The notes beneath the pieces are model-generated. The model saw only the letters and a program-made list of their open reading frames with translations, did no database searches and had not been told where the DNA came from. The translations under genes were made by a program, and so were the position numbers. From contig NW_019211455.1 in NCBI RefSeq assembly GCF_002443255.2, positions 21,427,126 through 21,491,125 of the forward strand: a stretch of DNA of 64,000 nt, written 5' to 3'. Positions 14,882 to 29,618 of the stretch are shown in pieces (within the stretch, counting starts at the first letter, position 1; every line of letters starts with the position of its first letter). Origin of the DNA: Varroa destructor. Its lineage: Eukaryota > Arthropoda > Arachnida > Mesostigmata > Varroidae.

Positions 14882-15642
14882 ACCTCTCCAAACAGCTCAA
14901 CGATTTGCCGGTTACCCACCCACCGTGGCTTTAACGTCTCGAAGGCTTTTTTGTACATCGTTTTTTTTGGCCTCTGCTTTACTCCCTATACCGGTGGCCA
15001 ACTGAGCTCGGTCGAGGTTTTTCTCTCAACTTTAACTCGTTAGCTTGCTCACTCAGCAAAAGCTGCTATAGCGCAACTTCAAGCTGCAGCAGCGCCGTTA
15101 GTATCGTCTACCCAAATGCTGACTGCCATTGGTACACAAACGCTAGTTTGCAGCTGCCAGGGTTACACTCGTCTGGTCGACGGGGATCCTTTCCAACAAC
15201 GCGCTTTACCTTCCTCGTACTTTCGAATTTACCAGCAAGCCGCACCTCTATGCTGTGGCTTTAACGGCACTCAACGAATCTTATGAGCCTCGCGAACTGC
15301 TATGTCGCTAGCGTTGCCAACCGACCAGCGGAAGCCTGAGGGGGGTGAATAACCGGCTGGGAAGCGGATTATCTCTTACGCCCCAACGGAGAATCGCCAA
15401 CCGCTTCTTCGAAGGGGGTCGCAGATCTCGTGTCCCTTTTTTTGCGAAGCAGTTCCAACGGGTGGCATCAAAGCTTCTTTTCGTTCTTGCTGGTCTCAGC
15501 TATGACTCTGGCCATGCCCACGCAAAGACAGCGACCAAAGCCCAACAGCGCTAGAAGGACGAACGGAGGATGAAGAACTATTTCGTTTTCCTTTTTTCGT
15601 TTTCTCCTTGAGTGGTTTTTCTCATTAAATTGCTAATTCCTT

Positions 15643-15660
15643 CCCCCCCCCCGCCCCCCC
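15643..15660. repeat. Poly-C tract
   Basis: A run of seventeen C broken by a single G. It is followed by CCCGCC-type sequence and is a homopolymer microsatellite. Confidence 0.9.
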
Positions 15661-18600
15661 GTACCCGCCTTCCGCTCTCTAGTGTACCCGTATACTACCA
15701 GGAGACGACCTAAAGTGCCGTAAAGAATCGGAGTCCTGCAGCATACGGCAGCCATTTGGTCAGATCCTATGGTGTACGGTCTCGTGCAAGTACGTTCGCG
15801 CCACATAGCCGCGACATCTGCTCCTTGGGCCATCATTTTACCCTGTCGCTCCCCCTCTGTCCTTCAGGACTCACAGAAAGTAGACGGCCAAGTGGCCGAC
15901 CCTCTGCCAGCGCAGAATGGGTTAGCGTCCACAAAACTTTTTTTCACCATCCCTCACGTCGTTCTACCCTGCTTGCAACCATAACTACTACCGTTAACGC
16001 AGAATGAAGAAGAACTCAGCAAAGCTTCTCCGTTGCGAGACAGATGCCACTAAGGGGGCAATAGCACCATTGCAGGATGGCTGCTGCTTGGAGGTCAGAG
16101 GGTCCTGTAATGCTTCCAAAATGCTTTTTTCTGTCCATGCCGTTCCCACCGTTGACTTGAAGATTGAAGAGCGGCGCCTGAGGTCTGGTCGTAGGAGGCT
16201 TCCGTGCTCGGCTTACTAACACTTCGCCAAGGGGCGACTAGCTTGGCTAAGAAGAAACCACCACAACATGTAGGATAGCTGCATCGTCTTGCTCAGTCGC
16301 CTCTGCCAGCAGGCCGAGCGGCCTAGGCAAAGACCAGTTATGCCGCCTTATCATTTGGTTCCTCCACGCCGAATGAGAACAATATCTAAGCTGGTAGCTT
16401 TCGTAGACAACACAACCAGGAGCTACGGAAACCGCAAGATTACTACCCAACTTTCGTTACCACTGCGCACGCAACAGCATACATCAAGAACTAAGGCGCT
16501 CGCTAAACAGGGAGGTTCCACACTCGCTATACTTGGTGATTCGTTTCATCCGCCGCTTCTATAACGCCACATATTTCCCTAACTGGCAGTGATCTCCAAA
16601 GCTCTTTCACCCATGTTTCTACCCGAACTTAACAACATGCAGAAGTTAACGTATTCGTAGTGCGTTTTCGGCGACTATCCGGGCTCCGGCAACGCCGTGT
16701 GAGTAACGGTCTTGCTCACTTGTATTGCCACTGTTTCGTATTCCCAATTCGTACTAGACATAAAATAACTAACGAACAAGGCGCTGAATTTCAAAAGAAG
16801 AAAGACTGCGGCCGCTAGGGATAGTAGCAATACAGTGGAACGTCCTCTCCATTTCGAATTTTAACCATAGCCATCATAATGGATACATTAGCAATTTCTT
16901 CGTGAAATTACATGCAATGCATTGCCCAAAGAACATACTGTACCGGAGCTGTCTTCATTCCGGTGCGTGCTTAGTGGAAAACCAGAAACTACCATTTATT
17001 CATTACGTTTTTCACGAGCCTGACAAGCGAGGGCTACGCGAGATCGTTATGCCTCCGCAATTGTTGGGCACCAGCTTACGGTTCGCGTTACGGCACGAGA
17101 CCGTGTAGTCACAAGCCGCGTGTCTCACTTTTCGATAAATTATAACCCATTCTGAAGCAGTTATCATTACAATAAACATTAGTGCAGCCACTCCATACCC
17201 GTTCTTGTCGCCTAGCGACGCTAGCGCACAGCAACGTGATCAAATCAGTCCGTCCATCGACGCCTGTTAGAATTGCTCGACTCGAAACCTGTTGGCCAGC
17301 TCAATTTGTCCATCTGGTTAGACGATAACTTTTTCCACCTTAAAGACATATCTAACAAAGTAGTAACGGCAGACAGCCCACAATGGCGGTCCCAACATTG
17401 ACGCTGTAATAATAATTATAATTGGTAACTCTTGCCCCGATCTCATCACCTCCCTTTTGGTTCCTCTTAAGCAAACGAGGAACTTCTACGAGCTATTCGA
17501 GCTGAGCGGTCGCGCAGCCTATAGTATGCTCTGTCATCTGCTACACAATCGTGGCACGCTTGGAAGTTTGATTCCCTCTCTTTCTGTGTGATTACAAGTT
17601 CCTTTAGCTCCCACATCTGTTGTACTTTTTTGCCCCGGCCTCGGCTGCCTGCTTCCCTCGGACAGATTAATAGGCCCATCTATGGCCGGAAGATGCCCGG
17701 AAAACATTTGCATGGACGAAACAAGAACGTAGCTAGCTTGTCTGTCTGACCGTTATTTGCCCTTCAGCGAACATTCTCAAAATTTTCTTTTTTGAAAACT
17801 TCAATTCTATTAACCTGGGAGCGCGAAAAATGAAAGAGCAGCAAATAAAGCATTTTTATTGTGCTTTCTGCCCCTAACCTTCCCACTTGCCCGAGGTCTC
17901 AAACTCACTGTTGGCCGTGCTTGCAGAGGCTGCCGTCGACGAATGAAAGAGCCTAAAACAGCGGCGGCAGTGGTGGTCTGTTTCAATCGGGGCCTTGGAG
18001 GACGACACAACTACCACACTGCTCGTATATTTTTAAAATTCCCCATAAGTACAGCAGGTTGGTCGCTGACCTAAGTAAACGTAGAGATTCACGTAAACAT
18101 CAATCACTATTTTACCTTGTAAATCCGTATGTTATCACACACCAAGTATTACACAAGCCGATATATTTATCCTGGGCAGGACTGGGGCCTCTCAACACCT
18201 GTACTTCCTGAGCTAAAGGTCGATTGAGTTTGATCATCTGCGTCGACCTGATCCATCCATTCGCACAAATTGCCCCTTTTTTGTTCAACTAACATCATCT
18301 TGTATAGCAATAAATGATAGACAAAAACCAATTGTTCCGTTCAATGATTAACAGAGAGAAGACGTCTTTGTTACTTTGCCAAGCCATAATTGGATTAGGA
18401 CATACATAGACATTTTTAACACTATTGTATTAAATACTTTTAGAAAAAATGCAGACAAAAAAGATTTAATTAATCATACAGATCTAGGGATTGCTGTATA
18501 TTCATCAATATTGAACGTATATAAGTCTAAAGCCAGTACGAGACGTAACTTTCTACCTCTATGCGAGCAATTTTTTTTTTCGTCTTATAATTTTTCTTAC

Positions 18601-21600
18601 GACGCTGCCCCTTCGGCACAATCCTTCACAATTATCTTCTTCACTAATAACAACTACCTATTTAGTAAACAATATGTGCTTGTTTTACTTACTATAACTG
18701 ATTGGTTAATACCCACTGGCAACCATATGACTCAGCAGGAAAGCGGCGGCTACGATAATAGCTATAATACTTACTCAGCAAGGCACAATTTTCTTCAATT
18801 AATCTTTTCTTTAATTACTCTATAATTGACAAATAAATAACTCCATAAATGATAAGTTAGTATTTGCGAAAAAATTGGCTATTTTATCAAACATCCATTT
18901 AGAATAACATGACTGCACCTACTTTGATTAACCAGTTCTGCTGTGGGACGATCCTGGAAATACCTACAGTAGACTGACACGTACATAGAATATCTTTCTG
19001 CTCTTTTTTCTGAAAAAAAAAGCACTTTGCCGGCCCTTTTGTGCATGCGATTTGCAGCGTATTTATTGTGACCTTGACCCCAATTCAGCGAGACAATGAG
19101 TTCCTGGCCTGATATACCAGCTGCTGTATGTGACCCGCTGGCCAGTGTGGGTCCGATCAGCAAAAGCAGTCAAGCCGGCCGCGACTCCGATAATGACGCT
19201 GAAGGACACGGCCATCTACCCACGTAGACTAAGTCTCACAGATAGCATCTGTTTCGACCATCTATATACGTAGCTATATCGAAGTTAGCCTTTCTCTCAC
19301 AGAGACAACAGGCGACGCAGCAGTTAAGTTTTTGGTAAAATAACGTCATACCCATTTTGTGGTCTGTTACTGAATTCCGCCATTACAGAGATGTCTTGTT
19401 CGTGCGGTGCAATTTTCTAATACTAAGAAGCAACGCTGATTGCGATTGCCGTATGTATTCGGTACGATATCCGTGGGGTAATGATGTCGCGCACGATCAC
19501 TGACAGTATGGGGTACGTTACATTATGTTGTACAGCCGGGCAAACACAACTGACGTTGGTAAACAAAAGAACATGTGTAGAAATGCTGCGTGGTACATAC
19601 TGGTACGTTAGCTATATTGATTAGTATTGCTGCTTCTTAAAGGACAACTCGAAGGTGAGCAAGTAACTCAATCGAAGCACCGACATGAATCACATTTTCC
19701 CATTTGGAGGACATGCTACCTACCATATGTGCCAAGTAATCAATCCGTTCAATATGGATCCAAAGCAAATGGATATGCGCTATGATATGCGTCCATAAGC
19801 GCCAATGATGGCATCAGAACGGTAACGCAACTGAAACGTTGGCATCGTACCAGAAAAAAGGCGTCGGGAGGATTTAGCAGGTGAGTGTGATGTTTGACCT
19901 CCCCATTGGCGTTTGACGTCGTCCCAGCACTGCTTACACTAGACGCTGTATAAACTCTCAAGCGGTTTAAGTATATGTGGCTTATCAGTATTTCGTATAT
20001 TCTCATGAAAAATTCCTTAGATCGCGCAGCTTTCGCAGTACCGGTAACAATATCCCACACATATGGATGGCGGACGGCCCCTTCAAATGACGTCTTCACA
20101 ACACTTCCAAACTTCTAGTTGAGAAATTTCCTTGTTTATCAAATCGATCTACTAAAAGACTATTAAACTTCATTAGATTACAGTTGTAACCAACGCCCCC
20201 AAGTGTCGCCACTGTAATGTTACGCCTCGATCTCTATTCCTTATAAATTTCGCCAGGCGTTCCTAGTTACGAGATCATATGGAATCGAAGTCGCGCTCTT
20301 ATTTCGTACTTCAAGCCCAGCAAATTTACCAGTAGCTTGTTACGATCCATTAAAGCCATAAAATGCACTTAATTATTTTAAATATATTCAACCAGCTTGC
20401 CGAAGTATATCTACGTTAAAACGAATCTGGCTGCAAGAAACTTATTGTTCCTGAATCATACCCTGTCAAAGTGGCCGTTCTCTACGAACGGTAGCCAGCA
20501 GTTCCTATACAACATTAAATAACATTACACACGAACAAAAAACACTGAAAACGACACAAATGTCAATAGCAGCACACGATCATGTTATGAGAGAAAAGCA
20601 ACAGTAATTTGCGCCTGTCGGTCTAAGCCGCGATCGGTCAGCCGCTTGGTGAGAAGTTTCCAAATAATATCTCGCTGCCAGCACGGACGTGTAACGCATG
20701 TGTCACTATGGTAACTTGTAGAAACTGCCCATTGCAGCTGGTGCATCCGATCTGCTCAAAATAGCGAACAAAGCAAGCGCACTCTTTTTGTTTGCCACAG
20801 TACGCAAACTGCTGTCATATTAACACTACCGGGAGGTGTCTGTTGCTGGGGGCGCCCTTTTTCAGTGTCTTCATCTGCCCCAGGGACAGCAACAGTTATC
20901 CTGTTTCGGCGTTGACGGTTGCGGCCGTTCGCAACCGGCCGCTAAGCGCGCTTTACTGAAATGTTAGGCACGCATCTTGCGTCTCCTGCACGCTCGACGC
21001 TGGTCGGTCCCGCCCCCGCAGGCGACTCCTTTCTACCTGTCTTCGGTGTCTGCACCCCCTCTCTCTTCAATATATCGAACGCTTCCTAAAGCATGTTTAG
21101 ATGATATTTGGCACACACGCATTCACACGTATGTACAGGTCGTGCAGGCACGTGATCCTGATGGTCATGGCCGTAATCACTCATCCTTAATGGTTAGTTG
21201 GTCAGTCTTTTTTTTTGGCGATCTCATTAAAGCGACTGCGAGAATAAACGCATGCAGCCCACCAGCAGAGAAGAAAATTTATCGTTGGTGGGCTATATCT
21301 TCATGCGTTGATTTACTTACGAGTTTCTAATAGCTGACAGAAAATGATGCGAAGAGTAGGTTGGGAACCGGTAGAGAGCTATTGTGTCGCGCTAATGCTT
21401 TTACATAGTGGATCAGTTATGGCTGGATACAGTTTATCGGCATTGGTGACGAAACACAAAAACCCTTTGTTAGCAATCAAATAACAACTGAAAACATCCG
21501 CACATGTATTTTTATCAGAAAAAAACACAAACTACATTTGTACACGCGACAAAACGACAATATTCACGCATATGTATGTTATGTTGACGTGACCTTCGGC

Positions 21601-24600
21601 AGCTAGCAAGTAACACATATGACAAGACACAATGTGTTTAACTGCGATGAACGCGCCCAAGCCTGCACGTAATGTACGGTATTGTTTCTGGTGCTTGTCT
21701 TCGTCGCGCAACAGAAATATATACAGCTTTTGGTCACTTCCCAACGTAGGAATAAACGCAATAGGAAAAATGTCCGTCCGTCATCTCGTTTGATGGTGAT
21801 GGTCAACAGCACGGGCTGAAGACTGGAGACGGCCGGCGGCTGACGTGAACAAAAAAAAACAAAAATGATATAATATCTTATATCGTCTGCTAATGGCTGC
21901 CGAGCAGTAGATGACTGCCCAGTTTTAAAGCGTCGTCACCGACTTACCGCGTTCCAGTTCAATCCCATCTGTAGAAGAATGGCGCAAGTGGTTAGCAGAC
22001 GATCTTTTAGCATACGTGAACACAACGCTGGAGCCGGCCGAACATTGCGAGATTGAAAGCATCGATGTTTTCCATTGTCGCTATCCATATCTGCTAAGAC
22101 GTAGAAGAAACTACCCAGAGATCTAAAATCATCTAATCCTATAGGCGAAACAAGATGAACTAATTAATTCATTAAAACTGCACAGTGAATCTATGGCTCT
22201 GTATGACAAACGCTGATCTATTCTATTTGATCGTATCCTATAGAGAGATATTCGACATAAATCTCACAGATACAGATGTGCAGGTACAGATCATATGTGT
22301 CTATCACTCTATGGTACACCGAGCACTCACTACGTACTCGTATCCGTAATGTATAGTTTAGCAACAAACCAAACTATCTAGTATTGCACGTTATAATTAC
22401 GTACTGTTTTGCGATATAGAAAACTGGACAGTTTACTAGCTCAAATGTTATACACGACAGGTAGAGGCGCCTGACAGCGGCCCGACGCTAAGAGTATCCT
22501 GCTGTTGCTCGGCAAACGCTATACAGTAGAAAAAAACTATAGAGCGCTACTATCTGTTCTGAGCGTCGCAGTGTGCCTGGGAAAGACTCGCAAGTCTAGC
22601 TTAAGGTACAAAGGACACATCGATCCATATAGCATACCCAACAGATCAATAAGGCATACTTAAAGTTCCAGAAAGCCAGAGACTGCAGTGATCATGTTTC
22701 ACCCATAAAGAAGAAATACCATTATTTTTAAGCATGGCTATTAGAGGCAGAAGATATTGGCAAGTTTAGGCCTACCGGAAGTTATAGCAAGTAGACAGGA
22801 ATTAATGCCAACGTCATTTGAAAACGATCACCTCAACAGATACAAACTGGTCCTACTATTGAAGACGATACGTTCATATGTATTCACCAACACATAAATT
22901 AATCGTGTCCAGATTGTCATTAAATACCACCTGCATAGATTGTCGGAGGAACTTGCCTGGAAGCGATTTTTCGTGTGTTCGTTAAAAATGATTTACCACT
23001 ACTACCAACGGTGGTCGAAATCGCGATAAAGCTACCTGGCGAGTAGAAAACATAGTCTACTGTATAAAGGAGTGGAACTACAGCAGCTCGCCCAATAACC
23101 CGACAGTAATTTCTTTGCAAACAGCTCTTCCGTTCATTCTTGTTTTGTCTCGACGCCCGTCCCACCGAGGGCAAAATTTAACATGCAGATGACAATCATG
23201 GTCCACGGTTGCTACTTAGGCCTACTACATCTAACCGTTTCGTCTCCGGAAAAAAAACAAGGCCCCCTCCCCTTCCGTCGTCCAGCAAAATATAATCTCT
23301 TCCGTTAACCTATATAGGGGCACCGGATGCTCGTTCCTTCTGTATGAAGCTTTGATAAGCCCCACAAACTCGCAAAATCTACAGGCAGAAAAAGGAAGAC
23401 ATGCTGGAACTACCACTACTGGTAGTCGAATAAGTAAGAGCCATCTAAGACAACCCCAAGCAGGGGCTTGGTATACGCTTACAGAAACTGATAGAAGCGC
23501 TCATACATAGGGGCCGCACCTAAGCCACACATGGAGGTGCAGTCAACCGGCCATCGAGCCTAGCACCGAACTAAATGCCTCACACTCAAACCCCACGGCT
23601 TCAATATCTACCCTTCCTCCGCGACGTCCCATCCTGAGCGAGATGGCCAAATAACATATTGGTTTTTTCGTTTTGGCGGGCTCTCTTTCCTGAGTAGCGG
23701 TGCTTCTTTTCTTTCTCAAAAAAAGAAGGCAATAACGAAAGTCACACTTCATAGATTTTAAACAACTGCTGCCTGATTTATGTTAGTGAGCTGGCCGAAC
23801 GGCAAGCGACCAGAGAGACACCTCAAAGAACGAACTTGAAGGTTCCCTTTTTTTGCTTCTCTTGTTTTCGATTTACTAAAAATGACAGGAAACTCTGCTT
23901 GCATTCTCAACCTCGCTCTGTTGCAGCTTTGCGCCCCTCTGCAAGGTCCAGTAATAGTGGAAGTAACGCAAGACATTGCGCCCAAACCCTATTATGATAG
24001 CTAAAAACAGCGTTCGCTGTTCACACTGTTGTTCCCCTAACCCTAGTTTGGTCAAACCGGGCCGACGTTATTTGATTCAAGTTACAATTTCTGCCACCGA
24101 GGATAGCCTTTGCCACTGCTAGCACTGCAGTCCCTAGTTTCGGTTTGTAACGGAAGTAGACAAACAATAAGAATGGCCGCTGACGAGATGAGACCACGCC
24201 ACCCCAATGAAACAGAATTTAACTTTAGTAGCATTTTCTTACTATTTAGTTACATGAAACTGCAAGCCTAATTTAACAACCCACTGATGACTGTTTGCAT
24301 ATGATGAACTGCTTTACACAGTAGAATAAGGTAAGGCATAATGCTTACACACATTTTTTAGGAAGTGATCTTACGTACTTTACATTAAGTAGTAGCCAAA
24401 TTGACTTGGCCTTACTGATTATAATATCGCCTCTAAAGATTCAATCGGAGAAAGCGACATATGTTCTTTATATTTAGTAATTTCATAATAATAGTACCAG
24501 AGTAACTTTGAAAACTTACGCGATCGATTTCTCCCAGGTAATATATACCACTCACTGTTACTCAGTTGGTCTTCTTCGAAAAATTTAACAAACATTAATC

Positions 24601-26752
24601 TTCTACCAAACATTTCATTATTTAGATTGCAATATGAACCTGAAAAAGTGACGCAACACTCCAGCTTAACAAATAATGCAGTAACTGCAAATAAAAGCAA
24701 AAATAAAGCAAATACTGAAGATTTATCAAGAAGCATCGTTCTTCATCTGGGGGCCACACGTGTATAAACGTAGATATTGGGTAGAGAAAGCGATTTTCAT
24801 CAAGCATGTTTACCGATGCGAGACTTACTCTAACGCTACAACCGTATTATGACCCGACGGGATTTGTCATATCTGTTTTATAATGGCTAAAATATTGCAT
24901 GTACGATGATTTGCCCTTACACAACTTATTACTTCGCTGAGCCAAGCAATATGAACAACAACAACAAGAGTAGCAGAGGCAAACAATGCCCCAGAAGGAG
25001 AACGTGATCCAGCTCGGTGTTCATTATCTGCCCAATTCGCTTTTGCCCCCCGACGACCCCCATATCGCCCGTTCTCTCAGATCATTGGTACTTTATTTAT
25101 TAGTTCGAACCAATGGCAATCGAACGAGACCTGTGCCTGTGGACAGCGCACCAATGATTTGTCACGTTTCAGAAGCTCGTCACATATTGCTGCGTCTATA
25201 AACACACAGTGACGTTGTAATAATTCGCATCTTTTCATCGACGACTGTTTTGACTTGGCAAGTTTAGATTTCTTCGTCGGGTACTCCGACATACTAAATT
25301 TGGCGGTCTATTTTGCAGCCGCAACATATTTATATAGTTCTAGCAAAGCGGTATTGATTAGCACTTCGAATTGCTGCCAGCCATCACGGTTTCTTACAGA
25401 TGCCGGTAGAGAATCTCATTCATCATTTTTGGAATGATAGATCGATCATTCTATCGGATTCTATCAGAAATCAAAGTCCGTTCAACCGCATAGTTTTGAT
25501 CTCAAACGTACAACTGACCAACCAATAGCATAAAGACCCGTGAAGCTCGCGCAGACTCAAACACGCGCACGAATGCAGAACACGTCACTGACACAAGTTC
25601 TTCATGAGAACAGTGGTAGCGATACACTATTAGATTTCAGTTGTATAAACACGACTTTTCTGCTACCTTGCTTCTTTCCGTATCGTCGCCTGCTTCTCTG
25701 AAAAGCGATGCTACCCAAACGAGTCTGCATCGCGTCTGTGTGTCTGCCCGACTGTCTATTTACGCATTGACCGCAAATCAACCGGAAATCCTTCGACGTT
25801 TTCTGTCCAGGACTCCGTTCACAACAATCGAACATCCGCAGAGTCGTAACGCACGATTCGGAGTTCCAGCAATTGCAGCAAGACCGGCAGGATATACTAA
25901 GCAGCAGAGAGCAACTATGCAGCGTGGTAAAGAAGGAACCAGACGAAGTGATCGTTAGACATGCATTTCCTCAAGTTTACCAAAACATGGCCAAATTTGC
26001 GGCAGTTCCTTATATTATCCTACTACCAGTAACAGAAAAGCTAATCATCGATACTTCAGCTCCGACCAATGAGGAAAAGCCGCCCTTTTTCAAACCCATG
26101 TTTAAAAATACGCCCCGCGAGTTATATATACGTCCATTGCTGTCCTAGATAATAATAGTAATTATAGAAATACAGTTCGACATGGTTCTTCATAGTACGT
26201 ACAAACAAAGCAAAAAAATTCAATGTTACAACGACCTACAGTAATTACTATATAGTATTTGTTGGCTTTATATACACATGATCTCACATACAGGGACAAA
26301 TAAGCGAATAAATTATCTAATAGATTTTTTAACATCACAGATAACATCCTATGCGCTGATTAAAAAAGGCCTTTGTTAATAAGGACTTGTCGGCTTTAGC
26401 AAGAATACTCAGGCATGCAACAATTCAGAATCATGACGACACTGAATTCCACAAGAGAACACCCAGGCTCAATCTATTCGACGGCAGCGAAGGGTCACAG
26501 AAGCAGGGGATGCCACAGTGTAATTACATCAGAATCGCTTAGCTTGATAACGTCTGATTTCATCTACATATACTTTTATTAGAAAACATGCTGCCATGTC
26601 AGCCGCACCAACCAAGCACACAGCTCCCTTGGCATAGAAATTAAGCAACAAATCAATACGTAATTGTCCTAATATTTTCGATGTACGTGTAGTTAAATTT
26701 TTTCAATTAAGACTGACCTTGTTTCCCTTTACTTCAACTTATATATATAAAT

Positions 26753-26777
26753 AGAGAGAGAGAGAGAGAGAGAGAGA
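26753..26777. repeat. (AG)n microsatellite
   Basis: About twelve uninterrupted AG units directly after a short AT tract (26741-26750). Confidence 0.95.
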
Positions 26778-28088
26778 AAGTAATTCACGAATATCCGTCC
26801 TCTTTTCAATTTAATTCCTTTGGACCTTTCTTTTTTCAATTTTCATCTCTCTAACTCTTACGCTCTCTATCTCTCCTGGTTAGTGCCACCGGTTGGTTTC
26901 GAATGAACGAGGTGTTTCCTAAGGAGCGGCATCGCGGAGCATAGGCTGGGACATTTGCGACATTTGGTATGCAATAGAAAACGCAACCAGAACGATCTGT
27001 CTACTCGAACAGGTTCTTTATTCTTCTATCTCTTTCTATGTATCGTTGAGTCCGACCTTTTTTATTGACATTTCATCTTCTTGGAAGAACTAACTTGCCG
27101 TTAACCTCTGCTAACATACTTGCCCAATTCTGATAGTGATTTCGACCGTTCGTACACTACCGAGCATCGTCAATGACGACAGCTGTTGTTGGTCTTGAGA
27201 AGTTGTCGTGTCTTCGAGGAGGCTTGCAGCAAATCTACCTCGCTAAAATCGCTAAGAAATCGTTTTGTATGTTGAGCTTTTTTCCCTACCGAAACGCATT
27301 ACATTTGTTCGGGTGAAACCATGAATGTATCAACCACGATGTACGTATGATCCAGTAGCAATTGAATATTTGGCACAAACAACAGTATCAAATTTAGCAT
27401 GGCATTCGGTGGCCTTGCAACAGGTTCATAAACATGTCCTTGCGAACAAGCGATCCAATCCCCTCCGACAATTGTTCTGGCAATCGTCAAACGTACCCCC
27501 ATCCGATTTTGCGCATGTTAATGTTTCACGAAGGCAGTGATCTAGGTAATGAATGTGGCACCATGAGATTGTTATTTTCTTTGTTACCAGTATCTGTTTG
27601 GCGTTCTGTTGTCGAGCGTATTTTGTAGCAATAAGTCGCTAACGTTATTATTTCAAAATCCATCGCTAGCGTATCCGTAGCGGACAATGTCTCATCGCTT
27701 GCGAGAGACTATGCGCGTAAGAGTGAAAAAAAAACGAGCGCCTAGTGAAGTCAGCTGAATGAAACGCGATTTTTCCTTCAATTAAGCTTTTTGTTGATAG
27801 CGCTGTAACCCTTCATGTCGTGAACTTAAAACTACTAATTTAGACGAGATAATAAGCAATACATGTAATCCTTTAAAGACCGATAATCTGCCGCCCACCG
27901 ACCGCTCCGTCTCAACGTATTTGTGCACTTCGCCTAAGCCTAACGCTCCCTAGACGTATCGAGAGACTCCCAGCAGATGCGTTGCTTTTTGTGGGCACTC
28001 ACGTACTTTTATTATGTATTACCGCGAGAGGGTACTATAAGACGACTTTATGCTTTTGACATATCATTATAACTAACGCCACTTTAAC

Positions 28089-28107
28089 AACAGCAGCAGC
28101 AGCAGCA
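28089..28107. repeat. (CAG)n microsatellite
   Basis: Five to six CAG units after CAACAA. No open exon with splice signals surrounds it, so it is not treated as a coding polyglutamine run. Confidence 0.9.
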
Positions 28108-29601
28108 TTTGTAATAAACAATGGCTTTCAACAAGTATTCGCAGGTCAACGTGCGTTGTATCTACTTGTTGTCATGCTCTTACTAGAACCTTAACGTTTC
28201 GACAAATGATCGTTGAATAGGCTACAATGTGTCCTTTACTCTACTGGCAGCTGCTATTGCGGATGCTACTTCAGAAGACAGAAAAGTGCGTCTGCTCAAT
28301 GCGCAACAGGCTCTTCGTTCATTGAGAGTACTAAGTTTATAGATGACTGGGTGTATGTTCAATTGAGAATTAGATATATAATTAAATGCTTTAGTATTAC
28401 GGCTATAGCGGGCGATCTTCGTCCCTAACAAACACCTAAAGCTAGCCAAAAACGACGGATGGATCTAAGCTAGCATTTTTACATGAATAATCGATATCGA
28501 GAACTTTGCATGGCTTCTCGCGTACGACTATATGGTAAAATGAACGCTAAATCGATCATATAACACAAATAAATGTTCGGTCCATGTAATTACTCTCATT
28601 GATTTAATCGGTTTCATTATCCTGTATGAAAGAGACACACGTGCTAATCAAGACCGCCCATCCACCTAATGCCGTAGTCTATTTCGCATTCCCAATTTGC
28701 TTTTGCCCTTTATCTACATGTACTCGGCGTTTGCCTCGCGTGACCTTGTTAGCCTACGAATGAAATCACTTTCTTATTACAACCTGTTGTTGTTACTGGC
28801 GTCTTCATTGCTGGAGGTGCATACGCAGTACTATCAGACGTACTAGGCCACGATGATTTAGCTATTCCTGCCGCTACCGAGAGCCAGATATCTAGCCACT
28901 GCGTTACCCACATCGAAGCTTTCACAACCGAGTAGGCCCGTCACACTGCGCCATGGAGGGCCACTGCTGCTCGTCCAGCCAGCAGTCGACGTTTCTTCCC
29001 TGACTTAGGTCACTGCAGAAGAACAGGCATCTTTCTTTTTTCTACCAGAGACGCCTGGTGCTCTCTATCTGCATACGATGGACGCCCCCAGCGGAGCTGC
29101 TGTTTGCGCTATCGCCAGGGTTCTACACGGCACCGAACTAAAACAGCGACCGAATCGATTCGTTTACGTCGCACTTTGCCACTGCTATGGCTTCAGTAGA
29201 GAAGTCGAGGTGAAGCGACGAACATGTATGGAGCCTTCGACCGCCGGCCTGCCAAACCCGACCAGTGAACAGAAAACCTGACTGGTTCCGCAGGGGCACG
29301 TACACAGATATTGTAGAGATGTAGTGGAAAACAGATGAACAAAAAGGAACGCGGGCAAAAAAAGATACAAAGGACAAAGGAAATACAGAAATAACTGAAA
29401 CGAAAGAGGCGCATGAACGATGAGAGACATATGAAGACGCAGGATCCTGGTTGCCACTGCTACTGATGCTCCAATGCCGCTCTTCTTCTTCTTCTTTTTT
29501 AAGTAACGTAGTTGTGGTGGGATCGAAGATGACGAGATAAAATTCGCCGGACAGCATTGAATCGGCCGATCACCCAGCTCGCTCCACTCCACAGTCTCCA
29601 C

Positions 29602-29618
29602 ATATATATATATATATA
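29602..29618. repeat. (AT)n microsatellite
   Basis: About eight AT units in non-coding DNA. A CTT run lies nearby at 29481-29496. Confidence 0.9.

Larger units (their letters stand above)
12362..26740. other. No supportable gene
   Basis: Frames stay below 150 codons. The longest, at 18376-18825 plus, is AT-rich and patternless. Features present are the inverted repeat at 14.8 kb and the poly-C tract at 15.6 kb. GC-richer islands occur around 15.0-16.5 kb and 20.9-21.1 kb without a convincing exon. At about 21979 an isolated A-box-like GGCGCAAGTGGTTAGCAG has no B-box partner. Confidence 0.6.

Noticed and set aside
18376..18825. 149-codon plus-strand frame
   Set aside because: AT-rich, dominated by Asn, Tyr, Phe and Ile codons as expected from base composition. 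No motif.
28089..28107. Coding polyglutamine run from the CAG repeat
   Set aside because: No open frame of useful length or splice sites surround it.
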